NCBI GenBank assembly: GCA_027624715.1
Contig: JAQBTV010000005.1
Coordinates: 61,635-125,634, forward strand
Direction of reading: 5' to 3'
Length of the DNA stretch: 64,000 bases
From: Pseudomonadota bacterium
Lineage (GTDB): Bacteria > Pseudomonadota > Gammaproteobacteria > Burkholderiales > Eutrophovitaceae
Position 1 is the stretch's first letter, and every line of letters begins with the position of its first letter. Under the pieces are notes generated by a model, which was not told the DNA's origin, ran no database searches, and was given only the letters and a program-made list of their open reading frames with translations. Below are positions 39,857 to 49,146 of the stretch, one piece after another. The translations under genes and the position numbers were made by a program.

Positions 39857-40912
39857 TTATTTTCTAGCGCAGAGCACCATATTGGTCGCGGTAGTAGCCA
39901 CTGTCTCTACGGTCGAAAAGCCTGCCTGCTGCAATACCATACCGAGTTTGCCGGGCCCTGCTTGCGCACCTAGCGCAAGGCCAACTTCCTGCGCCATCGA
40001 TGCAGGTACGCAGCCCATGGTAGACGCTGTGTAAAACATCTGGCCCACAATATTGAAATTATCCTCGAGCTTGTCACTGGCAAAGGGCTCAATGATGACC
40101 AGCAGACCATCTTCTTCTAACTGCCGGCAGGCGTGTTCGGCAGCCCCAACCGGATCGCCCATGTCATGCAGGCAGTCAAAAAAAGCAATCACATCGAATG
40201 TGCCGGTGTAGTCCTTCGCACTGCGTGTCTCGTAGTGGATGCGCTCGCTCAGACCAGCCTCTGCGGCAAGACGTTTTGCCTCTTCAATCGACGGACCATG
40301 GAAATCAAAGCCATGCACCTGAGCGCTGGGAAAGTGCTCGGCAATCAGCATGGTGGAGACACCGTGACCGCAGCCGACATCGGCAAAACTGCCGCCCGCC
40401 GAGAGTTTTTCAGTGAGTGCGGGTATTTTTGGCAACCATCGCGAGACCAGATTGGATTTATATATGGGCTTGAAGAAACGTGCGGTACCACGGAAGTAGC
40501 AAGGATGATGCTCGCCCCAGGCCAAACCCTCACCCGTTTCGAATGCGGCGCGCACTTTGGGCTCGTCCATCACCAGCGATGCCACGCTGTCATACGCCCC
40601 TATCATCAGTGCGGTGCTGTCTTCATCAGCGAACACTGCTGCCTGCTCTTCGCTCAGAAAAAAATGGCCATGCGCGCTATCGTAAGAAGCGTACCCCGCC
40701 GCACACATCGCGCATAACCACTCCAGACTGTAACGCGCGTGAATCTCTGCAGATTTGGCAAAATGCCCGTTGTCGCAAGGACCAACGCGCGCCAGCGTAG
40801 TAAATAGACCCAGCTCATCCCCGATTCGCATCAACGGCACCAGCTGAGCTGCAGCAACATTTTGAAACACCTGCCATTGCAATGCCTTCAGTACCTTGGT
40901 ATCCATACCCAA
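39857..40912 (-). CDS. SAM-dependent methyltransferase, Rv2258c-like
   Basis: 351 residues. An N-terminal winged-helix region (QLVPLMRIGDELGLFTTLARVGP, SLEWLCAMCAAGYASYD) is followed by the class I fold: motif I GGSFADVGCGHGVSTMLIAEHFP, then VHGFDFHGPSIEEAKRLA, and FDVIAFFDCLHDMGDPVGAAEHACRQL. This is the layout of Rv2258c-type and O-methyltransferase-2-like enzymes. The substrate is unknown. Composition is distinctly GC-rich compared with nadC and thrC around it, so it was probably acquired horizontally. It stands alone, oriented toward a decayed methyltransferase fragment. Confidence 0.82.
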   Translation of the reverse strand: MGMDTKVLKALQWQVFQNVAAAQLVPLMRIGDELGLFTTLARVGPCDNGHFAKSAEIHARYSLEWLCAMCAAGYASYDSAHGHFFLSEEQAAVFADEDSTALMIGAYDSVASLVMDEPKVRAAFETGEGLAWGEHHPCYFRGTARFFKPIYKSNLVSRWLPKIPALTEKLSAGGSFADVGCGHGVSTMLIAEHFPSAQVHGFDFHGPSIEEAKRLAAEAGLSERIHYETRSAKDYTGTFDVIAFFDCLHDMGDPVGAAEHACRQLEEDGLLVIIEPFASDKLEDNFNIVGQMFYTASTMGCVPASMAQEVGLALGAQAGPGKLGMVLQQAGFSTVETVATTATNMVLCARK

Positions 40913-41000
40913 CTCTCTCTGTGAACAAGAACGCTCATAAAAAATATGTCAAATGCTCAATTTCATACTTTGTTTAGCAATTATAGAATGCAGTATCATT

Positions 41001-42122
41001 TTATAAAAGGTCGCTTATGATGGCGCTTATCTGCGCTCGGTTGGCGTCAACTACGACAGGCGAGGCACACTGAGCAACTGCCGTATCAGGATCCTTCAAA
41101 CCGTGGCCAGTAAGTGTGCACACAATTTTTGATCCTTTCTCGTACCTACCAATCTCGATATCCTTCGACAAACCCGCAATTGAAATCGCTGAAGCAGGCT
41201 CACAAAATATACCCTCTGACTCAGCTAATAGTTTTTGTGCTCGTAATATTTCTTCGTCTGAGCACTCTTCAAACCAACCCATCGATTCCTTTTGTGCAGC
41301 CCAAGCCAAATCCCACGACACGGGATGGCCAATGCGAATCGCCGTCGCAATAGTCTCAGGCGAATCTACCATCTGCTTCCTAAGAAATGGTGCGGCTCCA
41401 GAAGCTTGGTAGCCAACGATTTTAGGTCTTTTCGTACTGAGCACTTCACCCCTAAGAATGCACTCTCCAACACACAAATTACAACTACCACAATTCTGAC
41501 CTGCAGCTTCACTGTAACCAATCCAGTGCGCCGAAATGTTACCGGCATTCCCCACAGGCAATACATGATAATCAGGCGCATCACCTAACGACTCAATCAC
41601 TTCAAAAGCAATGGTTTTTTGACCTTGCAGACGATATGGATTGATGGAGTTAACCAAGTTTAAAGGCATACTCGAAGATAGCTCCTGAACGAGCCGCATG
41701 CCATCATCAAAGTTACCTCTAATTTGAATGACGGTTGCTCCATGCATCATGGCTTGTGAAAGCTTGCCCAATGAAATTTTTCCGTCCGGAATTAAAACGA
41801 AACTTTTGATACCCGCGCGCGCTGCATAAGCTGCGGCCGAGGCCGAGGTGTTACCGGTTGATGCACAGATAATGGCCTTTGCACCCGACTCAACGGCTTT
41901 CGTTACAGCCACAGTCATACCTCGATCTTTAAATGAGCCAGTCGGATTCAATCCTTCAAATTTACAAAATACCTGAAGGTCCCAACCCAAACGTTCAGGC
42001 ATATTTTTAAGCTCAATCAGTGGCGTGTTACCTTCATTTAAGGAAATAATCCTCGTTGAGTCATTGACAGGAAGTCGATCCCGATATTTGTGAATTAAAC
42101 CATTATAAAAAGTATTGATCAT
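41001..42122 (-). CDS. thrC: Threonine synthase with a ferredoxin-like cysteine cluster
   Basis: 373 residues. The PLP lysine is K65 in GSFKDRGM; ICASTGNTSASAAAYAARAG and LPVGNAGNISAHWIGY are typical of the class II-like (plant/Bacillus type) fold. It converts O-phosphohomoserine to threonine. Between the GNAG phosphate loop and GYQASGAAP, where most enzymes have a short charged link, this one has C211, C214, C217 and C221 in the spacing CX2CX2CX3C, that of a [4Fe-4S] ferredoxin motif. The frame is intact through it. It follows hom by about 45 bases in the alaC-hom-thrC operon. Confidence 0.93.
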   Translation of the reverse strand: MINTFYNGLIHKYRDRLPVNDSTRIISLNEGNTPLIELKNMPERLGWDLQVFCKFEGLNPTGSFKDRGMTVAVTKAVESGAKAIICASTGNTSASAAAYAARAGIKSFVLIPDGKISLGKLSQAMMHGATVIQIRGNFDDGMRLVQELSSSMPLNLVNSINPYRLQGQKTIAFEVIESLGDAPDYHVLPVGNAGNISAHWIGYSEAAGQNCGSCNLCVGECILRGEVLSTKRPKIVGYQASGAAPFLRKQMVDSPETIATAIRIGHPVSWDLAWAAQKESMGWFEECSDEEILRAQKLLAESEGIFCEPASAISIAGLSKDIEIGRYEKGSKIVCTLTGHGLKDPDTAVAQCASPVVVDANRAQISAIISDLL

Positions 42123-42166
42123 AAAGTTTCTTGTTGAAAAAAATTTTTTAAATGGAAACTCAACTA

Positions 42167-43474
42167 TTAAAACGTCTCGATACGCAAACGAACAGGCGTA
42201 TCAAATACGCTGTTTAGCGCATTGATTTTTTTTAATGCGCGATTGATTGAACTTTCGTTTGTTTTGTGCGTGAAGATGACGATATCAACACCTTCATGAC
42301 CGCTATCCAATTCACGCTGACGCATAGCCTCAATCGACACCCCATACTCAGCTAAAATGCCAGCAATGTTTGCGAGCACACCCGGTTCATCCCGAACTCT
42401 CATACGAAGGTAACATGAGGACTCAACCTCACCTATATCTAGTATAGGAACGTCACTCAAACGATTAGTCTGAAAAGCAAAGTATGGTACCTGAGCACTC
42501 GCAGCCGTATCCCGTAATCGCATCACATCAACCAAATCCGCGATCACCGCTGAAGCTGTCGGTTCGGCGCCTGCGCCTGCTCCGTAATACAAGGTTTGAC
42601 CAACCGCATCGCCGTGAACTAATACTGCATTCATCGCCCCATCAACGCTCGCAATCACACAATCGTGCGGCACGAGTGTAGGATGCACTCTCATTTCAAA
42701 TCCATGAGGTCGACGTTTTGTTATCGCAAGAAGTTTAACTCGATAACCGAAATCTTCTGCCGCTCGAATATCACCTTGAGTTAAATCCGTAATGCCCTCG
42801 CAGTACACCTTCTTAGGTTGAATAGAGATGCCAAACGACAATGACGCGATAATTGCTAATTTCTGCGCCGCATCAATCCCCTCAATATCAAAGGTTGGAT
42901 CCGCCTCTGCATAACCTAGGCGTTGCGCGTCGCTTAAAGCGTCCTGAAACGACAATCCGCGCGTGCGCATCTCTGAGAGAATAAAGTTGGTTGTACCATT
43001 CAAGATCCCCGCAACTGATTCAATACGATTAGCAGTGAGTCCTTCACGCAATGCCTTAATGATCGGAATACCGCCCGCGACCGCCGCCTCAAAGGCGATA
43101 ATTGATCCATTTTTCTTTGCTAGCGCAAACAGGTCATTACCATGCTCCGAAATAAGTGCCTTATTAGCCGTAACTACCGGCTTTACCAAAGCGATTGATT
43201 CCTCAATAACTGCTCGTGCCGTTGTTACGCCACCAATCAACTCGATAACAATATCCACGTTTTGATCACGAACAACATCTAACGGATCTCTATGGAGTTT
43301 AGTAGTCGGCCCAAGAAAATCTTGCGCCTTCTTTAGGTCACGTGCACTAGCAGCGCTGACGATAATCTCGTATCCGGCCCTTCTGGAAATTTCCTCACGA
43401 TTTCTGCGCAGAACCTCAAACACGCCTTTACCCACAGTGCCAACACCTATTAAACCCACTTTTACCGTATTCAC
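42167..43474 (-). CDS. hom: Homoserine dehydrogenase
   Basis: 435 residues. The NAD(P) motif GVGTVGKG is at 10-17; ELIGGVTTARAVIEESIA and the catalytic region GILNGTTNFILSEM...DALSDAQRLGYAEADPTFDIEGIDAAQKL are intact. A C-terminal ACT domain (RMRVRDEPGVLANIAGILAEYGVSIEAM) is expected to sense threonine. It reduces aspartate semialdehyde to homoserine. It sits between alaC and thrC, about 53 bases after alaC. Confidence 0.97.
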   Translation of the reverse strand: MNTVKVGLIGVGTVGKGVFEVLRRNREEISRRAGYEIIVSAASARDLKKAQDFLGPTTKLHRDPLDVVRDQNVDIVIELIGGVTTARAVIEESIALVKPVVTANKALISEHGNDLFALAKKNGSIIAFEAAVAGGIPIIKALREGLTANRIESVAGILNGTTNFILSEMRTRGLSFQDALSDAQRLGYAEADPTFDIEGIDAAQKLAIIASLSFGISIQPKKVYCEGITDLTQGDIRAAEDFGYRVKLLAITKRRPHGFEMRVHPTLVPHDCVIASVDGAMNAVLVHGDAVGQTLYYGAGAGAEPTASAVIADLVDVMRLRDTAASAQVPYFAFQTNRLSDVPILDIGEVESSCYLRMRVRDEPGVLANIAGILAEYGVSIEAMRQRELDSGHEGVDIVIFTHKTNESSINRALKKINALNSVFDTPVRLRIETF

Positions 43475-43527
43475 CGAATCAACTCCAACTTTAAAAGTTC
43501 GCCATATCGCAGTCTATCTCTTTATGA

Positions 43528-44760
43528 TCATTGCGAGACCTTCACGTCATTGAGAATTTTTCCGCCTGCCGAGTCAAGCACACCATCTTTACGGAACATA
43601 TCCTTAATACCTCGAATCGCTTGCCGAATACGCGCTTCATTCTCGATCAATGCCAGACGAACATGATCGTCTCCATACTCTCCAAATCCAATACCGGGCG
43701 CAGCTGCCAGTTTTGCATCCGTTAACAAACGTTTAGAAAACTCCAAGGATCCTAAGTGTCGATAAGGTTTGGGTATTTTGGCCCATATATACATCGTAGC
43801 TTTAGGTATATCCACATTCCACCCCGCCTCGTGCAGACCCTTAACCATCACATTACGTCGGATCTCATAAGTTTTCCGAATGTCTTCAACACAATCTTGC
43901 GGGCCTTCAAGCGCGACTATCGACGCTATCTGCAAAGGAGTAAATGTCCCATAATCGTGGTAACTCTTAATTCTAGATAAAGCCGCCACTAAACCAGAAT
44001 TACCGACCATATAACCGATACGCCAACCGGCCATATTGTAACTTTTAGACATAGTAAAAAACTCAACCGCGATCTCTTTAGCCCCGGGTACTTGAAGTAT
44101 CGAAGGCGCTTTGTATCCATCAAAGACAATATCTGCATAGGCCAAATCATGAACCACATAGATTCCATTCTCACGAGCAATTCCTAAAAGTTTCTCGAAA
44201 AATGAAAGATCAACGCACTGCGTTGTTGGGTTACCTGGAAAATTAACAATAATCATTTTCGGCTTCGGAAAAGACTCCTTCAATGCTCTCTCTACCTCTT
44301 CAAAGAAGTCCACATCTGGCGTATTACGAACGTGGCGAATATCCGCCCCTGCGATGACAGGGCCATAGATATGTATGGGATAGCTTGGATTCGGTACCAG
44401 TACGACATCACCTCGGTCCAACGTTGCCAGGGCCAAATGAGCAATGCCCTCCTTTGAACCGATCGTCACAATAGCTTCCGATTCCGGATCAAGACTCACG
44501 CCGTAGCGCTCAAAATACCAATTTGTGATCGCTGTACGTAAACGCGGGATCCCTTTAGAAACAGAGTATCCATGATTCGTTGGACGTCTCGCAGCCTCAA
44601 CTAATTTCTCAACAATATGCGGTGGCGTTGGTCCATCTGGGTTCCCCATCGACAAATCAATAATATCCTCACCTCTACGACGAGCAGCCATCTTGAGCTC
44701 GCTCGTAATATTAAATACATACTGAGGCAGCCTTTTGATACGAGAAAACTCAATCGACAT
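43528..44760 (-). CDS. alaC: Alanine/glutamate-pyruvate aminotransferase (AlaC type)
   Basis: 410 residues, class I/II PLP aminotransferase. [21 protein letters not shown], the substrate-binding [12 protein letters not shown], and the PLP lysine in [17 protein letters not shown] are present. The closest known type is E. coli AlaC, which makes alanine from pyruvate. It heads the alaC-hom-thrC cluster, the common betaproteobacterial arrangement, and is divergent from a Mth938-domain gene. Confidence 0.92.
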   Translation of the reverse strand: MSIEFSRIKRLPQYVFNITSELKMAARRRGEDIIDLSMGNPDGPTPPHIVEKLVEAARRPTNHGYSVSKGIPRLRTAITNWYFERYGVSLDPESEAIVTIGSKEGIAHLALATLDRGDVVLVPNPSYPIHIYGPVIAGADIRHVRNTPDVDFFEEVERALKESFPKPKMIIVNFPGNPTTQCVDLSFFEKLLGIARENGIYVVHDLAYADIVFDGYKAPSILQVPGAKEIAVEFFTMSKSYNMAGWRIGYMVGNSGLVAALSRIKSYHDYGTFTPLQIASIVALEGPQDCVEDIRKTYEIRRNVMVKGLHEAGWNVDIPKATMYIWAKIPKPYRHLGSLEFSKRLLTDAKLAAAPGIGFGEYGDDHVRLALIENEARIRQAIRGIKDMFRKDGVLDSAGGKILNDVKVSQ

Positions 44761-44898
44761 AAAATATAATTCTGGTAATTTTAGGTGTTATGGCTAACCC
44801 ATTTACAAATACGGGCCAAGTTTAACTGATATGCTTGAATGCAGCAAAATAAACGTTTATCGAGCTCTGACTTGCAACAAAAACAATACTGAAAAAAA

Positions 44899-45267
44899 AT
44901 GCAAATAGACATACAAAACAACTTAGATATCGTAAAAATTACAAAAGTCGAATCGACTCATATTGAGATCGAGGACATTAAGGTCTCACAATCCTTTTTT
45001 GTTGGAGTTAACCATGCCGTAACACTTTGGTCAGTCAGTCATGGGGTCATTGATAAAGATGCGATAGAAAAATTACCCCTCGCTGGCTACGAATTACTCC
45101 TCCTTGGAACTGGAGACCGATTCTCCCGACTTGATACAGAAGCCATGAGGTATCTAAGCAACACTGTGGGCTTCGAAGTGATGACTACAGTATCTGCATG
45201 CAGAACGTTTAACATCGTAGCTGGGGAAGGGAGAAAAGTTCTGTTGGCTGGAGTTCTGTCAATGTGA
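44899..45267 (+). CDS. Mth938-like domain protein
   Basis: 122 residues with the family core ELLLLGTGDRFSRLDTEAMRYL and a C-terminal FEVMTTVSACRTFNIVAGEGRKVLLAGVL. This DUF498-type domain is related to mitochondrial NDUFAF3. Its biochemical role in bacteria is unknown. It is divergently transcribed from alaC across 138 bases and followed 15 bases later by a YdcF-like gene, so the latter is probably co-transcribed. Confidence 0.85.
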   Translation: MQIDIQNNLDIVKITKVESTHIEIEDIKVSQSFFVGVNHAVTLWSVSHGVIDKDAIEKLPLAGYELLLLGTGDRFSRLDTEAMRYLSNTVGFEVMTTVSACRTFNIVAGEGRKVLLAGVLSM

Positions 45268-45281
45268 GCTCAATTACCTGA

Positions 45282-46034
45282 ATGACAATCTATCTCCATA
45301 AAATTTTACCGTTGCTGATCTCTCCGTTGCTGCTTTTTTTAGTACTTGTCTTGTTCTACTCAATAAAGCTACGCATACACCGATTGACGCTCATCACTAT
45401 CGCTATTGCCGCATTCAGCATGCCAATCACTGCCAATTGGCTTTGGCATCACCTCGAGGCCGACTACACACCCGCGTTACCCGAACACGCGCGAACCTCT
45501 GAAGCCATTGTCGTACTCAGCGGCATTGTGGACACAATTAAAACTGATCAAGGCTTTGTTTTACAGTGGGATAGCCCCGGACGTTTTTTTGCAGGAATAG
45601 ACCTTTTTAAAGCAGGCAAAGCGCCCATCGTTGTATTTACTGGAGGAAGGCTCCCGTGGACAGTTGGGCCGCTGAACGAGGGCAAGCAACTGAAAAATAA
45701 GGCCGTAGAACTGGGCATTCCGATAGATCGGGTGCTCGTGACCCAAGAAGTCCAAAATACGCAGCAAGAGGCCAAAGCAGTCAGACTCCTTCTAGGAAAT
45801 GAAGTCAAAACAATAACGCTTGTCACATCCGCCTTTCACATGAATCGAGCTTCGAAGCTCTTTGAACGACAAGGTTTCGAATTACGACCTTTCGCCGTAA
45901 ACTTTAAAGCGAACACCTCTAGCCTCACTGTTTTGAGTTTTATCCCTGCAACAGACGGGCTTCATGATAGCTTCAGTGCATTACGGGAATCACTCGGCCG
46001 AATCTATTACAGCATTTATAGTCACCTGCCATAG
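45282..46034 (+). CDS. YdcF/SanA/ElyC-like (DUF218) membrane protein
   Basis: 250 residues. Two N-terminal membrane segments (about 8-25 and 36-52) precede a DUF218 domain: EAIVVLSGIVDT, APIVVFTGGRLPW, ELGIPIDRVLVTQEVQNTQQEAKAV and LVTSAFHMNRASKLFERQGFE. ElyC and SanA members affect envelope integrity and peptidoglycan precursors. The domain probably faces the periplasm. It follows the Mth938-like gene. Confidence 0.88.
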   Translation: MTIYLHKILPLLISPLLLFLVLVLFYSIKLRIHRLTLITIAIAAFSMPITANWLWHHLEADYTPALPEHARTSEAIVVLSGIVDTIKTDQGFVLQWDSPGRFFAGIDLFKAGKAPIVVFTGGRLPWTVGPLNEGKQLKNKAVELGIPIDRVLVTQEVQNTQQEAKAVRLLLGNEVKTITLVTSAFHMNRASKLFERQGFELRPFAVNFKANTSSLTVLSFIPATDGLHDSFSALRESLGRIYYSIYSHLP

Positions 46035-46129
46035 GCTATAAACTTTTATAATTGTTTTCCTTAAATATTTAATTTAAACAACGAATTTCAGATCAACAAC
46101 ATACTAAAAAGAATTAGATCTCAATCATC

Positions 46130-47326
46130 ATGAATCCTTTGCTAGACCAATTACAGCCTTATCCGTTTCAAAAGTTTTCTAAGATTCTTGGGGAAATTAA
46201 GCCCAGCAGTAAGCACGTTCAGATTCGCCTCTCAATTGGGGAGCCGCAACACAAAACACCAGAGATCATTTTAAAAGCGCTAGAAACCCACTCAAAACAA
46301 GTTGCTCAATATCCCTCAACCCAAGGATCACTCGAGCTGAGATCAGCAATCAAAGAGTGGGTCGAGAATCGCTTTGGAACAGACAACATTAATGCCGACA
46401 CTGAAATTTTACCTGTCAACGGAACACGGGAAGCGTTGTTTGCACTCGGACAAGTCGTGCTGTCTCATTCCGACCGCCAATCTGTCGTAGTGATGCCCAA
46501 CCCTTTTTATCAAATATACGAAGGTGCGGCATTACTGGCTGGTGCCACACCTCAGTTTCTCAACTTAGGCACCAACACCTCGGACGGTTGGCAATTAAAC
46601 GAGCTTGACTCAAACACATGGAAGAGTACGAAACTTTTATATGTGTGTAACCCGGGAAATCCCACAGGGCATGTGATGTCATTAAATGATTGGGAAGACT
46701 TATTTGCATTTAGTGACAAATATGGGTTCGTAATTGCTTCAGACGAGTGCTATTCAGAAATTTATTTTGATGAGAGCGCTCCTCCATTGGGCGCTATAAC
46801 TGCTGCAAAATTACTCGGTAGAGATTTAGAACGCTTAATTGTTTTTAGCAGCCTATCTAAACGATCGAACGTGCCAGGTATGCGGTCTGGCTTTGTTTGT
46901 GGCGATGCTGATATTTTGCAAAAATTTCTCTTATATCGAACCTATCATGGCTCCGCAATGAATCCAACGATTCAGCGTGCAAGCGTTGTCGCGTGGAAAG
47001 ACGAAGAGCATGTAAAAGCCAATCGCATTCTTTATAAAAATAAATTTGACTCATTTATTGCTAAGCTAAAGCCACACTGCCCGATACAATATCCTTCGGC
47101 AGGGTTTTATGTCTGGTTAAAGACTCCGATCGACGACGTGGAATTCGCTAAAAGACTCTACTCAGAATATGGCGTGGTTGTGCTTCCAGGCAGATTACTC
47201 GCTCGTGACGCGCACGGTATAAATCCTGGAAAAAATCATGTGCGCATCGCTCTAGTCGCCGACCAAAAAGATTGCGATGAGGCTGCGCGACGCATTGTTA
47301 ACTTATTAAATGGCGGTTTTGTCTAA
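46130..47326 (+). CDS. dapC: Succinyldiaminopimelate transaminase
   Basis: 398 residues, class I/II PLP aminotransferase. LSIGEPQHKTPEIILKAL, YPSTQGSLELRSAIKEW, YVCNPGNPTGHVM and the PLP lysine in FSSLSKRSNVPGMRSGF are present. This matches the DapC type found in Betaproteobacteria and Bordetella, which makes N-succinyl-LL-diaminopimelate. dapD follows 36 bases later, supporting the assignment over a generic aminotransferase. Confidence 0.93.
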   Translation: MNPLLDQLQPYPFQKFSKILGEIKPSSKHVQIRLSIGEPQHKTPEIILKALETHSKQVAQYPSTQGSLELRSAIKEWVENRFGTDNINADTEILPVNGTREALFALGQVVLSHSDRQSVVVMPNPFYQIYEGAALLAGATPQFLNLGTNTSDGWQLNELDSNTWKSTKLLYVCNPGNPTGHVMSLNDWEDLFAFSDKYGFVIASDECYSEIYFDESAPPLGAITAAKLLGRDLERLIVFSSLSKRSNVPGMRSGFVCGDADILQKFLLYRTYHGSAMNPTIQRASVVAWKDEEHVKANRILYKNKFDSFIAKLKPHCPIQYPSAGFYVWLKTPIDDVEFAKRLYSEYGVVVLPGRLLARDAHGINPGKNHVRIALVADQKDCDEAARRIVNLLNGGFV

Positions 47327-47362
47327 AATAGAGTGTTTGTTTCAATCAATTCGGGAAATACC

Positions 47363-48184
47363 ATGAGTAATTTAAAAAGCAGCATTGAAACGGCGTTTGA
47401 AGTACGCGCTGACATCAATCATAAAACAGTGTCTAGTGAAGTTCGAGAAGCAGTCGAACAAACAATCCTTGATATTGACAGTGGGAAAATCCGTGTTGCC
47501 GAGAAAAAAGATGGTAATTGGGTCGTTCATCAATGGATAAAAAAAGCGGTATTGCTGTCGTTTCGGATAGCTGACAACCAAGTCGTGAAAAATGGCTATA
47601 CCAATTACTTCGACAAGGTAGGCTCTAAATTCTCGGACTATGCCGATGAAGATTTCCGTCAAGGTGGCTACAGAGTTGTTCCTCCTGCTGCCGTGCGGAA
47701 AGGATCATACATCGCAAAAAATGTTGTCCTTATGCCCTCGTACGTCAACATTGGCGCCTACGTTGATGAAGGCACGATGGTAGACACATGGGCTACGGTT
47801 GGTTCTTGTGCACAAATCGGAAAAAATGTGCACTTGTCTGGCGGTGTAGGTATTGGTGGTGTGCTGGAGCCGCTTCAGGCCAACCCCACAATCATTGAGG
47901 ATAATTGCTTCATCGGTGCACGCTCTGAAATTGTAGAAGGCGTTATTGTGTGTGAGGGATCCGTGATCTCTATGGGTGTCTATATCGGACAAAGCACTAA
48001 AATCTTCAATCGAGAAACCGGCGAAGTATCCTACGGCCGTGTTCCTCCAGGCTCTGTTGTAGTCTCTGGAAATTTACCCTCGAGTGATGGTAGCTACAGT
48101 CTCTACTGTGCGGTAATCGTCAAGCAAGTTGATGCTAAGACGCGCGCTAAGACCAGCATCAATGATCTCCTTCGAGGTGATTGA
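47363..48184 (+). CDS. dapD: Tetrahydrodipicolinate N-succinyltransferase
   Basis: 273 residues from ATG 47363, the normal length; the frame opens earlier at 47333 but without family similarity. [56 protein letters not shown] is the left-handed beta-helix of hexapeptide repeats, followed by [29 protein letters not shown]. It uses succinyl-CoA in lysine and peptidoglycan precursor synthesis. In related genomes dapE often follows; here prmB comes next. Confidence 0.97.
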   Translation: MSNLKSSIETAFEVRADINHKTVSSEVREAVEQTILDIDSGKIRVAEKKDGNWVVHQWIKKAVLLSFRIADNQVVKNGYTNYFDKVGSKFSDYADEDFRQGGYRVVPPAAVRKGSYIAKNVVLMPSYVNIGAYVDEGTMVDTWATVGSCAQIGKNVHLSGGVGIGGVLEPLQANPTIIEDNCFIGARSEIVEGVIVCEGSVISMGVYIGQSTKIFNRETGEVSYGRVPPGSVVVSGNLPSSDGSYSLYCAVIVKQVDAKTRAKTSINDLLRGD

Positions 48185-48246
48185 TCGCGGCATGATGCAA
48201 CACATGAACCCGCAAGTATTAAGGTTACTCGGAAAACCATTCTTAC

Positions 48247-49146
48247 ATGGTTAACGAGAACAATCTGTCAACCATTCGAGACCTTATTCGACATGCGACG
48301 ACTACGTTTGCCGAGCATAAAGTCCATCTCGGGCAGGGAACAGAAACACACTTTGATGAGGCGTGTTTCTTAGTCTTACGGACGTTATCACTGCCATTAA
48401 ATTCGCTCGATATTTTCCTTGATGCGACACTCACACCGCCAGAAATTCTAAAAACTCTCCAACACATCGAAAGGAGAACGAAGAACAAAGTACCAGCAGC
48501 CTACATTCTCAATGAAGCCTGGTTACGAGATTACAAATTCTATGTTAATGAAGATGTACTAATTCCTCGTTCACATATTGCCGATTTACTCTTCGACCAA
48601 GTTGACGTGTGGATTACCAATCACGATTCGGTTAAACAGGTTCTCGACCTTTGCACAGGATCTGGATGTCTTGCTATCTTGGCGGCACATCAATTTCCTA
48701 ATGCTAAAGTCGCTGCGAGTGATCTCTCAAAGGCTGCCTTATCAATCTGTGCGGCCAATATAGAATCATATGAACTCGCTGACCAAATAACCTGTATTCA
48801 GTCAGACCTTTTCTCTGACATTAATCAGCAATTTGATCTCATTATTTCTAACCCACCCTATGTCGATCAAAAATCTATCGACAAGTTACCTCCGGAATTC
48901 CAAATGGAGCCAAAAATAGCACTGGCTGGAGGTGAAGAAGGGATTGACCTTGTGCAGCAGATCATCAGAGAAGCGCCTGCTTACCTCGCCCCTAATGGGA
49001 TACTCATCTCAGAAGTGGGACGTAACCGAGCAGCCATTGAAGCTAAATTTCCTAAAGTGCCATTTACTTGGATTGAAACTCAATCCGGTCGTGATTTTGT
49101 TTTTCTCTTGTCAAGAAAGGATCTTTGCATTGGCTTGGCAGGCTGA
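48247..49146 (+). CDS. prmB: 50S ribosomal protein L3 N5-glutamine methyltransferase
   Basis: 299 residues. The N-terminal helical domain leads to a class I methyltransferase with VLDLCTGSGCLAILAAHQFP (motif I) and the glutamine-methylation motif ISNPPYVD. RVPAAYILNEAWLRDYKFYVNEDVLIPRS fits PrmB better than PrmC (LxYI-G-E-F in PrmC). It methylates Gln150 of L3 in E. coli. Its 3' end overlaps the end of rluB on the other strand by 67 bases. Confidence 0.93.
   Translation: MVNENNLSTIRDLIRHATTTFAEHKVHLGQGTETHFDEACFLVLRTLSLPLNSLDIFLDATLTPPEILKTLQHIERRTKNKVPAAYILNEAWLRDYKFYVNEDVLIPRSHIADLLFDQVDVWITNHDSVKQVLDLCTGSGCLAILAAHQFPNAKVAASDLSKAALSICAANIESYELADQITCIQSDLFSDINQQFDLIISNPPYVDQKSIDKLPPEFQMEPKIALAGGEEGIDLVQQIIREAPAYLAPNGILISEVGRNRAAIEAKFPKVPFTWIETQSGRDFVFLLSRKDLCIGLAG

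Noticed and set aside
40133..40717. 194-residue plus-strand open frame
   Set aside because: Antisense to the GC-rich methyltransferase, which has motif I and a full-length fold.
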